DNA of 64,000 nt from Miltoncostaea sp963771025 (GTDB lineage: Bacteria; Actinomycetota; Thermoleophilia; Miltoncostaeales; Miltoncostaeaceae), in the NCBI GenBank assembly GCA_963771025.1, contig CAVYRL010000003.1, positions 62,001-126,000 on the forward strand, in the 5' to 3' direction. A program made the translations under genes and the position numbers. The notes below the pieces were generated by a model that saw only the letters and a list, made by a program, of their open reading frames with translations, ran no database searches and had not been told where the DNA came from. This document shows, piece after piece, positions 15,588-24,512 of this stretch; within the stretch, counting starts at the first letter, position 1; every line of letters begins with the position of its first letter.

Positions 15588-16218
15588 CGGTTCGCAGCTC
15601 CAGGATCGAGGCGGTGTTCCCGGTCTTCTGGCTCGCCAGGAGCCGTACCGAGACCTGTGCGATGTCGCGCAACTGGTTCACCCCGGGAGTGGCGGGCAGC
15701 GTGTCTCCCTGGTTGGTGACGGCGGTGAATGCGGGGGTCGCGCCGTTCTGAACCGCGTCGATCAGGACGACGCGGTGGATGTAGGGCCCGTACGCGTAGG
15801 GCGGGGTGGCGCCCACGGGATCGGACGTCTCCCGGATGAACTGGTTGGAGACGATCGCGTAGCGCACCTTCTGGGGGCGGGGCGCCGTGACCGTGGCCGA
15901 TCGCTGGGGATCGACGTAGATCTCCAGACTCGTGGGGCTGAGGGCGATGATCGGGGCGGTCAGCGCGTCGTCGGGGCTGATCGCCTGGCGAATGTCGCGC
16001 TCGATGTAACCGACGGTGGTGCGACCGGTGGATTGGGCCTTGGCCTGCGCCTCGTGGGTGCGGAAGGCGTCGAGGCCGGCGAAGAAGAACCCGTAGAGCG
16101 CGATGCTGAAGATGGAGGCCAGCACGATGCCCATGAGCAGCTCGATGAGCGTGAAGCCCGCCTGGGCGTCACCGCGGGACGCGGTGCGCCGCCGGGCCGT
16201 CGCGAGGGCCGTCCTCAT
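15556..16218 (-). CDS. PilW/GspJ-like minor prepilin
   Basis: A 220-aa prepilin. The leader ends SRGDAQAG, followed by FTLIELLMGIVLASIFSIAL, a textbook type IV prepilin cleavage site with Glu at +5. The rest is a short globular head, conserved in the region around YIERDIRQAI, which is typical of PilW/GspJ. A prepilin peptidase would cleave it and insert it in the tip complex; no such peptidase is in the window. ATGA overlap with the preceding gene. Confidence 0.85.
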   Translation of the reverse strand: MRTALATARRRTASRGDAQAGFTLIELLMGIVLASIFSIALYGFFFAGLDAFRTHEAQAKAQSTGRTTVGYIERDIRQAISPDDALTAPIIALSPTSLEIYVDPQRSATVTAPRPQKVRYAIVSNQFIRETSDPVGATPPYAYGPYIHRVVLIDAVQNGATPAFTAVTNQGDTLPATPGVNQLRDIAQVSVRLLASQKTGNTASILELRTDVALRNANRL

Positions 16219-17780
16219 GGCACCGTGTACTGGGTCGTCCGGCGCGCGATGGCGTTAACCACCTTGCCCGGGCTCCAGGTCGGGCTGCCGCCCGAGAAGC
16301 CGGTGGCGATGTAGGCCATGTAGCTCCCGGCCGCCAGCCCGCTGAAGTCGGCGCTGCCCGAGGTGTTGGTGTTCTGAGAGGCGTCGTAGGTGCCCGTGAG
16401 CGCCTGCAGGCGCACCAGCTTGTTGGACGAGCCCGCATACAGCCGGATGGTGCCCGTATTGGACGCGGGGACGAGGAACACCGTCAGCGGAGTCGTCTGG
16501 TTCTGGAGCACCGCGGCCAGGATCGAGCCGGCCCCGTAGCCCGGCTGGGCCACCGACAGGACGTAGTTCGCGCTGCCCGACGGATCGAGGCAGAAGCGCA
16601 CGAATCCGGCGCCGTCGGCGCTGCGCACCCGCGGCGCCAGGTTGGCCTGGCCACCGGAGACCTGCACCTGCGCGCCCGGGATCACGGGATTGCCCGGCGC
16701 GGTACTGCGCACCGTGACGTCGAGGTACCCACTGGGCACCCGTGTCATCGCGAAGTCGAAGACCTCGGTGGTGTTGCTCGGATACCCCACCGGCACCGGC
16801 CGCTGGACCTGGGCCGACCGGTAGCAGTCGGCCTGCGCGACCACGGTGAAGTTGGACGCGCTCGGCATGATCGGCTTGCTGAGGATCGAGTTGAAGACGT
16901 ACTGGCCGGTGTAGCCCTCGAGCTGGTCGCTGATCACGTCGGGCCCGGGGGTCGTGACGTCGACCTGGGAGCGCTCCGTGATGAACTGACCGGTGCCGGA
17001 ATCGCGCAGGTTGACCTGGATGGTCGCCCGCTTGAACACCTTGAGCGTGGTCGCCCAGGTCTGCTCGGCGGTGAGGTGCTGCTGTGCGACGGCCGGGACG
17101 CTGTCGGGGTGGGTGACCCAGGGGTCGTTCAGACCGACCGTCAGCCGGTACTTGTACTTGGGGTCGGTCGGCGGGATCGCGCTCGGCTCGAGGCCCGCGA
17201 ACACGACCTTGCCGTCGGCGCCGGTCGAGCGCGTCTGGGTGGGCGACGTGCTCTTGTCGACCGTGATCGGAGCGCCCGCGACCGGCTGGTCGGTGAGCGC
17301 GTCGATGAGCGTCACGATGATCGTCAACTTGCCGGCGATCGAACCGATCGCCGGCGGCGCGATGAGGGTGGTCTGCGTGTACGCGTGCGACTTCGGGACC
17401 TGCGGGGTCACGGTGACCGTGACCTTCTTGTAGTTGACGTAGGTCTGCGGCTGCCCCAGGGCGGGGTCGTCCACATAGACGACGTCGCGGTCGATCGTGT
17501 AGGTCGTCGTGCCCACGACGGTGTTGCTGGTCGCGAGGAGGATGCCGGGGGGGCTGCCGCCGGAGAGGCCCACGTCCTCGTAGTCCATGCGGTGGGCCTT
17601 GTCGAGCTCCGAGGTGGCCAGCTTGACCGCTGTCGTGTCGACCTTGGACGTGCCCAGGGACATGCTGGTGGCGGCCAGGCCTTGCGCGATCCCACCCGCC
17701 ACGATGGCGAGGATGAGGATCCCGACGAGGATCTCGATGTAGGAGAAACCGGCCTGACGCGCGCTCGTCCGTGAGTTCAC
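16215..17780 (-). CDS. PilV/GspI-like prepilin extended by beta-sandwich modules
   Basis: A 521-aa protein starting with a prepilin leader: QAG, then FSYIEILVGILILAIVAGG, Glu at +5. A 100-residue PilV-like head follows. Beyond it are about three to four carboxypeptidase-regulatory/CnaB-like modules, each with an ADG..F or equivalent turn: about 150-235 (VAGAPITVDK, GADGKVVFAGL), 245-340, 355-440 (VIPGAQVQVSG, GAGFVRFCL) and a short final one. Such modules are typical of surface adhesins and are far from standard in a minor pilin, normally 120-200 aa. GTG start with AGGAAG upstream. First gene of the three-gene pilin operon. Confidence 0.8.
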   Translation of the reverse strand: MNSRTSARQAGFSYIEILVGILILAIVAGGIAQGLAATSMSLGTSKVDTTAVKLATSELDKAHRMDYEDVGLSGGSPPGILLATSNTVVGTTTYTIDRDVVYVDDPALGQPQTYVNYKKVTVTVTPQVPKSHAYTQTTLIAPPAIGSIAGKLTIIVTLIDALTDQPVAGAPITVDKSTSPTQTRSTGADGKVVFAGLEPSAIPPTDPKYKYRLTVGLNDPWVTHPDSVPAVAQQHLTAEQTWATTLKVFKRATIQVNLRDSGTGQFITERSQVDVTTPGPDVISDQLEGYTGQYVFNSILSKPIMPSASNFTVVAQADCYRSAQVQRPVPVGYPSNTTEVFDFAMTRVPSGYLDVTVRSTAPGNPVIPGAQVQVSGGQANLAPRVRSADGAGFVRFCLDPSGSANYVLSVAQPGYGAGSILAAVLQNQTTPLTVFLVPASNTGTIRLYAGSSNKLVRLQALTGTYDASQNTNTSGSADFSGLAAGSYMAYIATGFSGGSPTWSPGKVVNAIARRTTQYTVP

Positions 17781-17912
17781 GCGGCTCTTCCTCTCGTTCC
17801 GTGCACGACACGATCCCGCCAGTCGGTCGCGGACCGACGGGTACAGGAAGGCAGCCCGTTTATCGGCCGGAGGGCCTCCCGGCTTGATCGTCGGCCGGAG
17901 TAATGTCCCGAT
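17781..17912. other. Divergent control region between pilin operon and GH15 gene
   Basis: 132 nt between opposite starts. A ten-base motif TCGGCCGGAG occurs twice in direct orientation (17863-17872 and 17891-17900) with a GC-rich inverted repeat between the copies (CCGGAGGGCCTCCCGG). A -10 box for GH15 lies at 17901-17906. I looked for a cyclic-di-GMP riboswitch upstream of the pilin genes and did not find a convincing match. Confidence 0.4.
17901..17906 (+). promoter_or_regulatory. -10 box (TAATGT), leaderless promoter of the GH15 gene
   Basis: TAATGT, then CCCGAT, then GTG at 17913, a 6-nt gap. A TTGATC lies upstream but only 11 nt away, so it is not a usable -35. Confidence 0.5.
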
Positions 17913-19781
17913 GTGCCCGCCGACGAACCCATTACGGCCGCCCGCGAGCGGGGCCCCACGGTCGTAAAGGAACCCGGGTGGGGCGAGCCGGACGAGCTGC
18001 GCTACCGGCCGATCGAGAGCTACGGGCTGATCGGCGACCTGCGCACCGCCGCGCTGGTGGGTCGCGACGGCAGCATCGACTGGTTCTGCCCGGGCCGCTT
18101 CGACGCGCCGAGCCTGTTCGCGTCGGTGCTCGACGCCGACATCGGCGGCAGCTTCCGCATCGCTCCGGCGGCCCCGTGCGCGAGCAAGCAGCTGTACCTC
18201 CCGGACACGGCGATCCTGCTGACCCGCTTCTTCAGCCCGACCGGCGTCGCCGAGGTCACCGACTTCATGCCCGTCGGGCTCGACCCCTGCGCGATCGTGC
18301 GGCGCGTCAACGTGGTCCGCGGCTCGGTCGAGTTCCGCATGTCGTGCCGGCCGGGCTTCGACTACGCGCGGTCACCGCACCGCGTGACGGTGGACGATCG
18401 GCGGCGCGCGCAGTTCATCGCGGACGACGGGCGCAGCACCGAGCTGGCGTCGAGCATCGCTCTCGGCACCGATGGTCCCGCGGCCACCGCGCGCTTCCGC
18501 CTCGAGCAGGGCCAGGGGGAGTGGTTCGTGCTGCAGCCCTGCGGATCCGGCCCGCGCTGGGAGGGCGACACGGTGCACGTGAGCCTGGCCGCGACGCGCG
18601 ACTTCTGGCGCAACTGGCTGTCGCACTCCAACTACGACGGGCGCTGGCGGGAGATGGTGCAGCGCTCGGCGATCACCCTCAAGCTCTGCACCTATGAGCC
18701 GACCGGCGCCATGGTCGCCGCGCCCACGTGCAGCCTCCCCGAGGGCTTCGGCGGGCCGCGCAACTGGGACTACCGCTACGCGTGGATGCGCGACTCGGCC
18801 TTCACCGCCTTCGCCTTCCAGCGGCTCGGCTTCTACGAGGAGGCCCAGCACTTCGCACACTGGCTCGAGGAACGCTGCCGGGAGACGGACCCGGACGACC
18901 CCGAGCTTCAGATCGTCTACGCCATCGACGGCGGCCGCGACCTCACCGAGCACGAGCTGCCCCACCTCGAGGGCTATCGCGGCTCACGACCCGTGCGCAT
19001 CGGCAACGGCGCCCACGACCAGCTCCAGCTGGACGTCTACGGCGAGCTGATGGACGCGGTGTACCTCTCCAACAAGCAGGAGCCGATCAGCTGGGAGCTG
19101 TGGAGCAGCCTGCGGCGGCTGCTCGACTGGCTGGCCGACAATTGGCAGCGGCCGGACGAGGGCATCTGGGAGGTGCGCGGCGGGCGCCGTCACTTCGTCT
19201 ACTCCCGGCTGATGTGCTGGGTGGCCTTCGAGCGCGCGATGCGCATGCAGGCCCAGCGCGGCCTGCCGGGCAACACCACCAGGTGGCGCGCGGTGCGGGA
19301 CGAGATCTACGAGGAGATCATGGCCAAGGGCTGGAGCCCCGAGCGCCGCGCCTTCGTGCAGTACTACGGCGGCGACGTGCTGGATGCCAGCAACCTGCTG
19401 ATGCCGCTGGTCAAGTTCATCGGCCCGCGCGACCCGCGCATGCTGGCCACCCTCGAGGCCATCGAGCGCGACCTGGTGTCGGACAGCCTGGTGTACCGCT
19501 ACGACCCGGGCAAGGCCTCCGACGACGGGCTCGCGGGCTCGGAAGAGGGCTCGTTCTCGCTCTGCTCCTTCTGGCTGGTGGAGTGCCTCACGCGCGCCGG
19601 ACGCACCGAGGAGGCCCGGCTCGTCTTCGAGAAGATGCTCACCTACGCCAGCAACCTCGGCCTCTTCGCCGAGGAGGTGGGCGACACCGGCGAGGCTCTG
19701 GGCAACTACCCGCAGGCGTTCACCCACCTTGGCCTGATCTCGGCGGCCTGGGACCTGAACAAGGCCCTCGGCTCGCACTAG
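17913..19781 (+). CDS. Glycoside hydrolase family 15 protein (glucoamylase/trehalase type)
   Basis: A 622-aa cytosolic two-domain enzyme. The N-terminal beta domain carries YRPIESYGLIGDLRTAALVGRDGSIDWF (residues about 30-58). The (alpha/alpha)6 barrel has RNWDYRYAWMRDSAF, the acid-rich GSEEGSFSLCSFWL (about residue 540) and AEEVGDTGEALGNYPQAFTHL. The carboxylates in SEEGSF and AEEVG are the expected acid/base pair. In mycobacteria the closest characterised relatives are trehalases, so trehalose or alpha-1,4-glucan hydrolysis is likely; GH15 dextran/isomaltose enzymes are an alternative. No signal peptide. The GTG start is leaderless. Confidence 0.9.
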   Translation: MPADEPITAARERGPTVVKEPGWGEPDELRYRPIESYGLIGDLRTAALVGRDGSIDWFCPGRFDAPSLFASVLDADIGGSFRIAPAAPCASKQLYLPDTAILLTRFFSPTGVAEVTDFMPVGLDPCAIVRRVNVVRGSVEFRMSCRPGFDYARSPHRVTVDDRRRAQFIADDGRSTELASSIALGTDGPAATARFRLEQGQGEWFVLQPCGSGPRWEGDTVHVSLAATRDFWRNWLSHSNYDGRWREMVQRSAITLKLCTYEPTGAMVAAPTCSLPEGFGGPRNWDYRYAWMRDSAFTAFAFQRLGFYEEAQHFAHWLEERCRETDPDDPELQIVYAIDGGRDLTEHELPHLEGYRGSRPVRIGNGAHDQLQLDVYGELMDAVYLSNKQEPISWELWSSLRRLLDWLADNWQRPDEGIWEVRGGRRHFVYSRLMCWVAFERAMRMQAQRGLPGNTTRWRAVRDEIYEEIMAKGWSPERRAFVQYYGGDVLDASNLLMPLVKFIGPRDPRMLATLEAIERDLVSDSLVYRYDPGKASDDGLAGSEEGSFSLCSFWLVECLTRAGRTEEARLVFEKMLTYASNLGLFAEEVGDTGEALGNYPQAFTHLGLISAAWDLNKALGSH

Positions 19782-19783
19782 TG

Positions 19784-21622
19784 ATGAGGGCGGCGGAGGA
19801 CGTCTCCCCGGTTCACCGCTTTCTGGCCGCGCTCCACGCACGCGTGTCGCGCGAGGAATCGGGCGGCGAGGTGGCGGGCTACATCCCCGAGCTCGCCCGG
19901 GCCGACCCCGGCGCGTTCGGCATCGCGATCGCGACGGCCGAGGGCGAGAGCCACGCCGTCGGCGACACCGAGGTGCCGTTCACGATCCAGTCGATCTCGA
20001 AGGCGCTGCTCTACGGAATGGCGCTGGAGGACAACGGCCCCGAGGCCGTCCTCGCCAAGGTCGGAGTGGAGCCGACCGGCGAGGCCTTCAACTCGATCCG
20101 CCTCCAGGACGGGTCGGGGAACCCGTTCAACCCGATGGTCAACGCGGGGGCGATCGCGACCACCGGAATGCTCGGCGGTGCCGATGCCGACGGGCGCCTG
20201 CAGCGCATCCTGGAGACGTTCGGCCGTTACGCCGGACGGCCGCTGCACGTCGATGAGGACGTCTACCGCTCCGAGCGCGACACCGGTCACCGCAACCGGG
20301 CGATCGCCCACCTGCTGCGCAACTTCTCGGTGATCGGCCACGACCCCGAGGCCGTGCTCGACCTGTACTTCCACCAGTGCGCCATCGAGGTGACGTGCCG
20401 CGACCTGGCGATGATCGGCGCGACCCTGGCCAACAAGGGGGTCAATCCGGCGACGGGCATCAGGGCGCTGGATGAGCGGTACGTCGCCAGCGTGCTGAGC
20501 GTGATGGCCACCTGCGGCATGTACGACTTCGCCGGCCAGTGGCTGTTCGACGTGGGGCTGCCCGCCAAGAGCGGCGTCGCGGGGGGCATCCTGGCGGTGC
20601 TCCCGGGGCAGCTCGGCATCGGGACCTTCTCTCCCCCGCTCGACGCCTACGGCAACAGCGCGCGCGGCATCCGCGTGTGCCACGAGCTGTCGAGCGACTT
20701 CGCTCTCCACCTGTTCGACCCGCCCCGCCAGGCCGGTGGCGCGCTGCGCACCACCTCGTCGTGCATCACGCTGCGCTCGCGGCGGCACCGGGGCCCGGAG
20801 GCGCTGGCGGCGCTCGGCGCTCACGGCCACCTGATCCGGGCGGACACGCTGCAGGGCGACCTGATGTTCACGACCGCCGCCACCGCGGCCACCGGCGTGC
20901 TCGATCGCGCCCCGCGGGAGGGTTTCGCGATCGTCAACGTCACCCGGGTGCGCGGCGTCAACCGCCCCGCCGCCGAGCTGCTGGCGGGTCTGCAGGAGCC
21001 GCTCGCGGCCCGCGCCAGCCTGCTGCTGATGCCCGGCGCCGCCCACCACCCGGAGCTGATGGCCGCCCTCGACGCCCTCCCACCCGGTGACGCGGCGGTC
21101 GTCTGGGACGACCTCGACCTGGCGGTCGAGTGGTGCGAGGACGAGCTGCTCGCGCGCCTTGGCGTGCCGACCCTCGACGAGGGACCCGTGGCCCTGGGCG
21201 ACACGGAGCTCTGCGCCGGGATGTCCCCCGCGGAGGTGGCCGACCTGGCCGGGGTGCTGGAGGCCGCGCGCTTCGCACCCGGCGAGTCGATCTACCGCCA
21301 GGGCGAACCGTCGGACCACCTGGTGCTGATCACGGCGGGCCGGGCCGGCGTAGTCACGGTGCGCCCCGACGGCGACCGGCTGCACCTGCTGACCCTGACC
21401 GCCGGCACCTTCATCGGCGAGGGCGGCCTCATCGACGGCGTTCCCCGCCCGATCTCCGTGGTGGCCCAGACCCACGTCGATGCGTTCCGCCTCCACCACG
21501 CCGCACTCGACCGGCTCAGCGATACGGGCGGGGTGCGCACACGGACGACCCTGCTGCTGACGATCGCCCGCGCCCTGTCCGGGCGGCTGCGCCTGTTGGG
21601 AGCCCAACTCACCGCGCGGTAG
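19784..21622 (+). CDS. glsA: Glutaminase fused to STAS-like and cyclic nucleotide-binding domains
   Basis: A 612-aa multidomain protein. Residues 1-310 are glutaminase A (serine-dependent-beta-lactamase fold), with the SxxK motif QSISKALLYG, NPFNPMVNAGAI and AKSGVAGG. Residues about 320-430 look like a STAS-type domain (IRADTLQGDLMF, FAIVNVTRV). Residues about 465-590 are a CRP/CNB domain (FAPGESIYRQGEPSDHLVLI, FIGEGGLIDGVPRPISVVA). The enzyme deaminates glutamine to glutamate, and the CNB part implies ligand control. GTG at 19781 and ATG at 19784 are both possible starts directly at the GH15 stop, so the genes are probably co-transcribed. Confidence 0.88.
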   Translation: MRAAEDVSPVHRFLAALHARVSREESGGEVAGYIPELARADPGAFGIAIATAEGESHAVGDTEVPFTIQSISKALLYGMALEDNGPEAVLAKVGVEPTGEAFNSIRLQDGSGNPFNPMVNAGAIATTGMLGGADADGRLQRILETFGRYAGRPLHVDEDVYRSERDTGHRNRAIAHLLRNFSVIGHDPEAVLDLYFHQCAIEVTCRDLAMIGATLANKGVNPATGIRALDERYVASVLSVMATCGMYDFAGQWLFDVGLPAKSGVAGGILAVLPGQLGIGTFSPPLDAYGNSARGIRVCHELSSDFALHLFDPPRQAGGALRTTSSCITLRSRRHRGPEALAALGAHGHLIRADTLQGDLMFTTAATAATGVLDRAPREGFAIVNVTRVRGVNRPAAELLAGLQEPLAARASLLLMPGAAHHPELMAALDALPPGDAAVVWDDLDLAVEWCEDELLARLGVPTLDEGPVALGDTELCAGMSPAEVADLAGVLEAARFAPGESIYRQGEPSDHLVLITAGRAGVVTVRPDGDRLHLLTLTAGTFIGEGGLIDGVPRPISVVAQTHVDAFRLHHAALDRLSDTGGVRTRTTLLLTIARALSGRLRLLGAQLTAR

Positions 21623-21679
21623 CTTGGCCGCGACGGGATCGACAGAGCGAGAACACGCGAACGACAGGGGGAGATCGCG

Positions 21680-22711
21680 ATGAGCTCACCACTCTCCGCA
21701 CTGGGAATCACGAACCCGGTCCTCGCCGCGCCGATGGCCGGCGGACCGTCGACGCCCGAGCTCGTCATCGAGGCGGGCAGGGCGGGCAGCCTCGGATTCG
21801 TCGCCGCCGGCTACAAGGACATCGAGCCCCTGTCGGCGCAGATCGCCGCGGTTCGGGCATCGGGCGTCCCGTTCGGGGTGAACCTCTTCGCACGAAACCC
21901 CGTTCCGATCTCCGAGGATGCGTACCGCGCCTACGCCCGCCTGCTCCAGCCCGAGGCAGATGCCTACGGGATCGACCTGCGTGAGATCGGGCTGCGCGAG
22001 GACGACGACCGGTGGGACGAGAAGATCGCGCTCCTCCTCGCCGATCCGGTCCCGGTGGTCAGCTTCACCTTCGGGATCCCCTCCGCCGGCGTGATCGCGT
22101 CGTTCAGGAAGGCCGGCACGACCACGGTCCAAACCGTGACGTCCGCCGCAGAGGCACGGCAGGCGGCCGAGGCCGGAGCCGACCTGCTGGCCGTGCAGGC
22201 CTCGGCGGCCGGCGGGCATTCGGGCACCCTCACTCCGGAGACGATCCCGCCGGCGACACCTCTCGCCGAGCTCATCCGGCAGGTCGCCGCGGCCGCGTCG
22301 ATCCCCATCATCGGCGCCGGCGGCATCGGCACGGCCGATGACGTCTCGGCGGCCATCCGCGCCGGAGCGGCGGCCGTCTCGGTCGGCACCGTCCTGCTCC
22401 GCGCCGACGAGAGCGGCACGTCCGCCGCACACAGGGCGGCGCTCGTCAACCCGGCCTTCGACACGACCGTGGTGACCCGCGCCTTCACCGGCCGTCCGGC
22501 ACGCGGACTCCGCAACGCGTTCACCGACGCCTACACCGGCGTGGCCCCCACCGGCTACCCGGCGGTGCACCACCTCACCAGCCCGATCCGGCGGGCCGCC
22601 ACGTCGGCCGGCGACGCCCAGCGGATCCATCTCTGGGCCGGCGCCGGATTCGCGGAGGCCACCGCGGAGCCCGTCGGGCGAATCCTCACCCGCCTCGCCT
22701 CACGACTCTGA
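21680..22711 (+). CDS. Nitronate monooxygenase / 2-nitropropane dioxygenase family
   Basis: A 343-aa FMN-dependent TIM barrel that oxidises alkyl nitronates. It has NPVLAAPMAGGPSTPEL at the FMN-binding N-terminus, VNLFARNP, VQASAAGGHSG with the catalytic His, and the phosphate loops IIGAGGIGTADDVSAAI and AVSVGTVLLRADES. AGGGGGAG precedes the ATG. A hairpin terminator follows 22 nt after the stop. Confidence 0.88.
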   Translation: MSSPLSALGITNPVLAAPMAGGPSTPELVIEAGRAGSLGFVAAGYKDIEPLSAQIAAVRASGVPFGVNLFARNPVPISEDAYRAYARLLQPEADAYGIDLREIGLREDDDRWDEKIALLLADPVPVVSFTFGIPSAGVIASFRKAGTTTVQTVTSAAEARQAAEAGADLLAVQASAAGGHSGTLTPETIPPATPLAELIRQVAAAASIPIIGAGGIGTADDVSAAIRAGAAAVSVGTVLLRADESGTSAAHRAALVNPAFDTTVVTRAFTGRPARGLRNAFTDAYTGVAPTGYPAVHHLTSPIRRAATSAGDAQRIHLWAGAGFAEATAEPVGRILTRLASRL

Positions 22712-22732
22712 CGCGAGCGAGGTCATGGAACG

Positions 22733-22761
22733 ACGAAGGGGGCCACCAGGGCCCCCTTCGT
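22733..22761 (+). terminator. Terminator between nitronate monooxygenase and groEL
   Basis: Near-perfect stem ACGAAGGGGGCC / GGCCCCCTTCGT with a five-base loop, then TTT on the plus strand. It lies between convergent genes. The plus-strand T run suits the monooxygenase transcript, and the stem may also stop groEL transcription. Confidence 0.8.
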
Positions 22762-22799
22762 TTCCCCACCCGGCGATGTCTCCATCGCTGGGCTGGGAT

Positions 22800-24449
22800 C
22801 TACATCATTCCGCCGCCCATGCCCATGCCGCCCATGTTCGGGCTCACGGCACCGCCGCCGAAGCCACCGCCGCCACCCTCCTCGGGCTTGTCGGCCACGA
22901 CGGCCTCGGTGGTGATGATGTTCTTGGCGATGGAGGCCGCGTTCTGCAGGGCAGAGCGGGTCACCATGGCCGGGTCGATGATGCCGGCCTTGACCAGGTC
23001 GACGTACTCGCCGGTGTCGACGTTGAGGCCGATGCCGGGCTTGCGGTTCTTGACCTCGCCGACCACGACCGAGCCCTCGAGGCCGGCGTTCTCGGCCAGC
23101 TGGCGAAGGGGCTCCTCCAGGGCGCGGCGCACGATGGCCGCTCCTGTCGCCTCGTCACCGGTCAGCTTGAGGCCGTCCAGGGACTTGATCGAGTTGATCA
23201 GGACCACGCCCCCACCGGGGACGATGCCCTCCTCGAGCGCCGCGCGGGTTGCCTGGAGGGCGTCCTCGACGCGGTGCTTGCGCTCCTTGAGCTCGGTCTC
23301 GGTGGCCGCGCCGACCTTCACCACGGCGACGCCGCCGGCGAGCTTGGCCAGGCGCTCCTGGAGCTTCTCGCGGTCGAAGTCCGAGTCGGTGGTCTCGATC
23401 TCGGCCTTGATCTGCTTGATGCGGCCCTTGATCTCCTCGGTGTCGCCGGCACCGTCGATGATGGTGGTGGCGTCCTTGGCGATCACGACCTTGCGGGCGC
23501 GACCGAGCTGGGAGATCTGGGTGTTGGCCAGCTTGAGGCCCATCTCCTCGGCGATCACCTCGCCGCCGGTGAGGATGGCGATGTCCTCGAGCATGCGCTT
23601 GCGCCGGTCGCCGAAGCCCGGGGCCTTGACGGCGATGCCGGTGAAGGTGCCGCGCAGCTTGTTGACGATCAGGGTCGCGAGGGCCTCGCCCTCGACGTCC
23701 TCGGCGATGATCAGCAGCGGGCGGCCCTGGCCGATGACCTGCTCGAGCAGCGGCAGGACGTCCTGGACGCTCGAGATCTTGCCCCCGTGGATCAGCAGGA
23801 AGGGGTCATCGAGGACGGCCTCCATGCGGTCCTGGTCGGTGACCATGTAGGGGCTCATGTAGCCGCGGTCGAACTGCATGCCCTCGGTGAACTCGAGGTC
23901 CATGCCGAAGGTCTGGCCCTCCTCGACGTTGACGACGCCGTCTTTTCCGACCTTCTCGATGGCGTCGGAGATGACATCGCCGATCGCGCGGTCACGGCTG
24001 GAGATGGCGGCGACCCGGGCGATGTCCTCCTTGCCCGAGACGGCCTTGGCCTGCTTGGCGATCTCGCCGACGACGATGTCGACGGCCGCCTCGATGCCGC
24101 GCTTGAGGCCCATCGGGTTGGCGCCGGCGGCCACGTTCTTGAGGCCCTCGCGCACGATCGCCTGAGCGAGCACGGTGGCGGTGGTGGTTCCGTCGCCGGC
24201 CACGTCGTTGGTGGCCGTGGCCACCTCGCGCACCAGCTGGGCGCCCTGGTTCTCGAAGACGTCCTCGACCTCGATCTCGCGGGCGATCGTGACGCCGTCA
24301 TTGGTGATGGTCGGTGCGCCGAACTTCTTGTCGAGCACCACGTAGCGCCCCTTGGGGCCGAGGGTCACCTTGACCGCGTCGGCCAGGGTGTTGACACCCC
24401 GCTCGAGCGATCGGCGGGCGTCCTCGTTGAACTTGATCAGCTTTGCCAT
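22800..24449 (-). CDS. groL: 60 kDa chaperonin GroEL
   Basis: ATP-driven protein-folding cage. The 549-aa product is full length, with KVTLGPKGRYVVLDK, NDGVTIAREIE, DVAGDGTTTATVLAQ (ATP site) and EEGIVPGGGVVLI. It ends in a Gly/Met tail with GGM repeats typical of housekeeping GroEL, which suggests this is the essential copy rather than a specialised His-tailed paralogue. It is encoded 63 nt after groES under the same CIRCE-controlled promoter. Confidence 0.99.
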   Translation of the reverse strand: MAKLIKFNEDARRSLERGVNTLADAVKVTLGPKGRYVVLDKKFGAPTITNDGVTIAREIEVEDVFENQGAQLVREVATATNDVAGDGTTTATVLAQAIVREGLKNVAAGANPMGLKRGIEAAVDIVVGEIAKQAKAVSGKEDIARVAAISSRDRAIGDVISDAIEKVGKDGVVNVEEGQTFGMDLEFTEGMQFDRGYMSPYMVTDQDRMEAVLDDPFLLIHGGKISSVQDVLPLLEQVIGQGRPLLIIAEDVEGEALATLIVNKLRGTFTGIAVKAPGFGDRRKRMLEDIAILTGGEVIAEEMGLKLANTQISQLGRARKVVIAKDATTIIDGAGDTEEIKGRIKQIKAEIETTDSDFDREKLQERLAKLAGGVAVVKVGAATETELKERKHRVEDALQATRAALEEGIVPGGGVVLINSIKSLDGLKLTGDEATGAAIVRRALEEPLRQLAENAGLEGSVVVGEVKNRKPGIGLNVDTGEYVDLVKAGIIDPAMVTRSALQNAASIAKNIITTEAVVADKPEEGGGGGFGGGAVSPNMGGMGMGGGMM

Positions 24450-24512
24450 CTCTGGCGCGTCTCCTTGCGTCGTCCGAAATTTCGGCGGGCGTGGGGCAGG
24501 AGCCCCATCGAC

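Noticed and set aside
17863..17900. Direct repeat TCGGCCGGAG as a mobile-element target duplication
   Set aside because: Only ten bases, GC-rich and 18 nt apart with nothing inserted. More likely a chance or regulatory repeat.
17781..17912. Possible cyclic-di-GMP riboswitch upstream of the pilin operon
   Set aside because: A GGC-rich hairpin and a CGGCC...AAAC-like string caught the eye, but the conserved GEMM core and both receptor loops could not be laid out.
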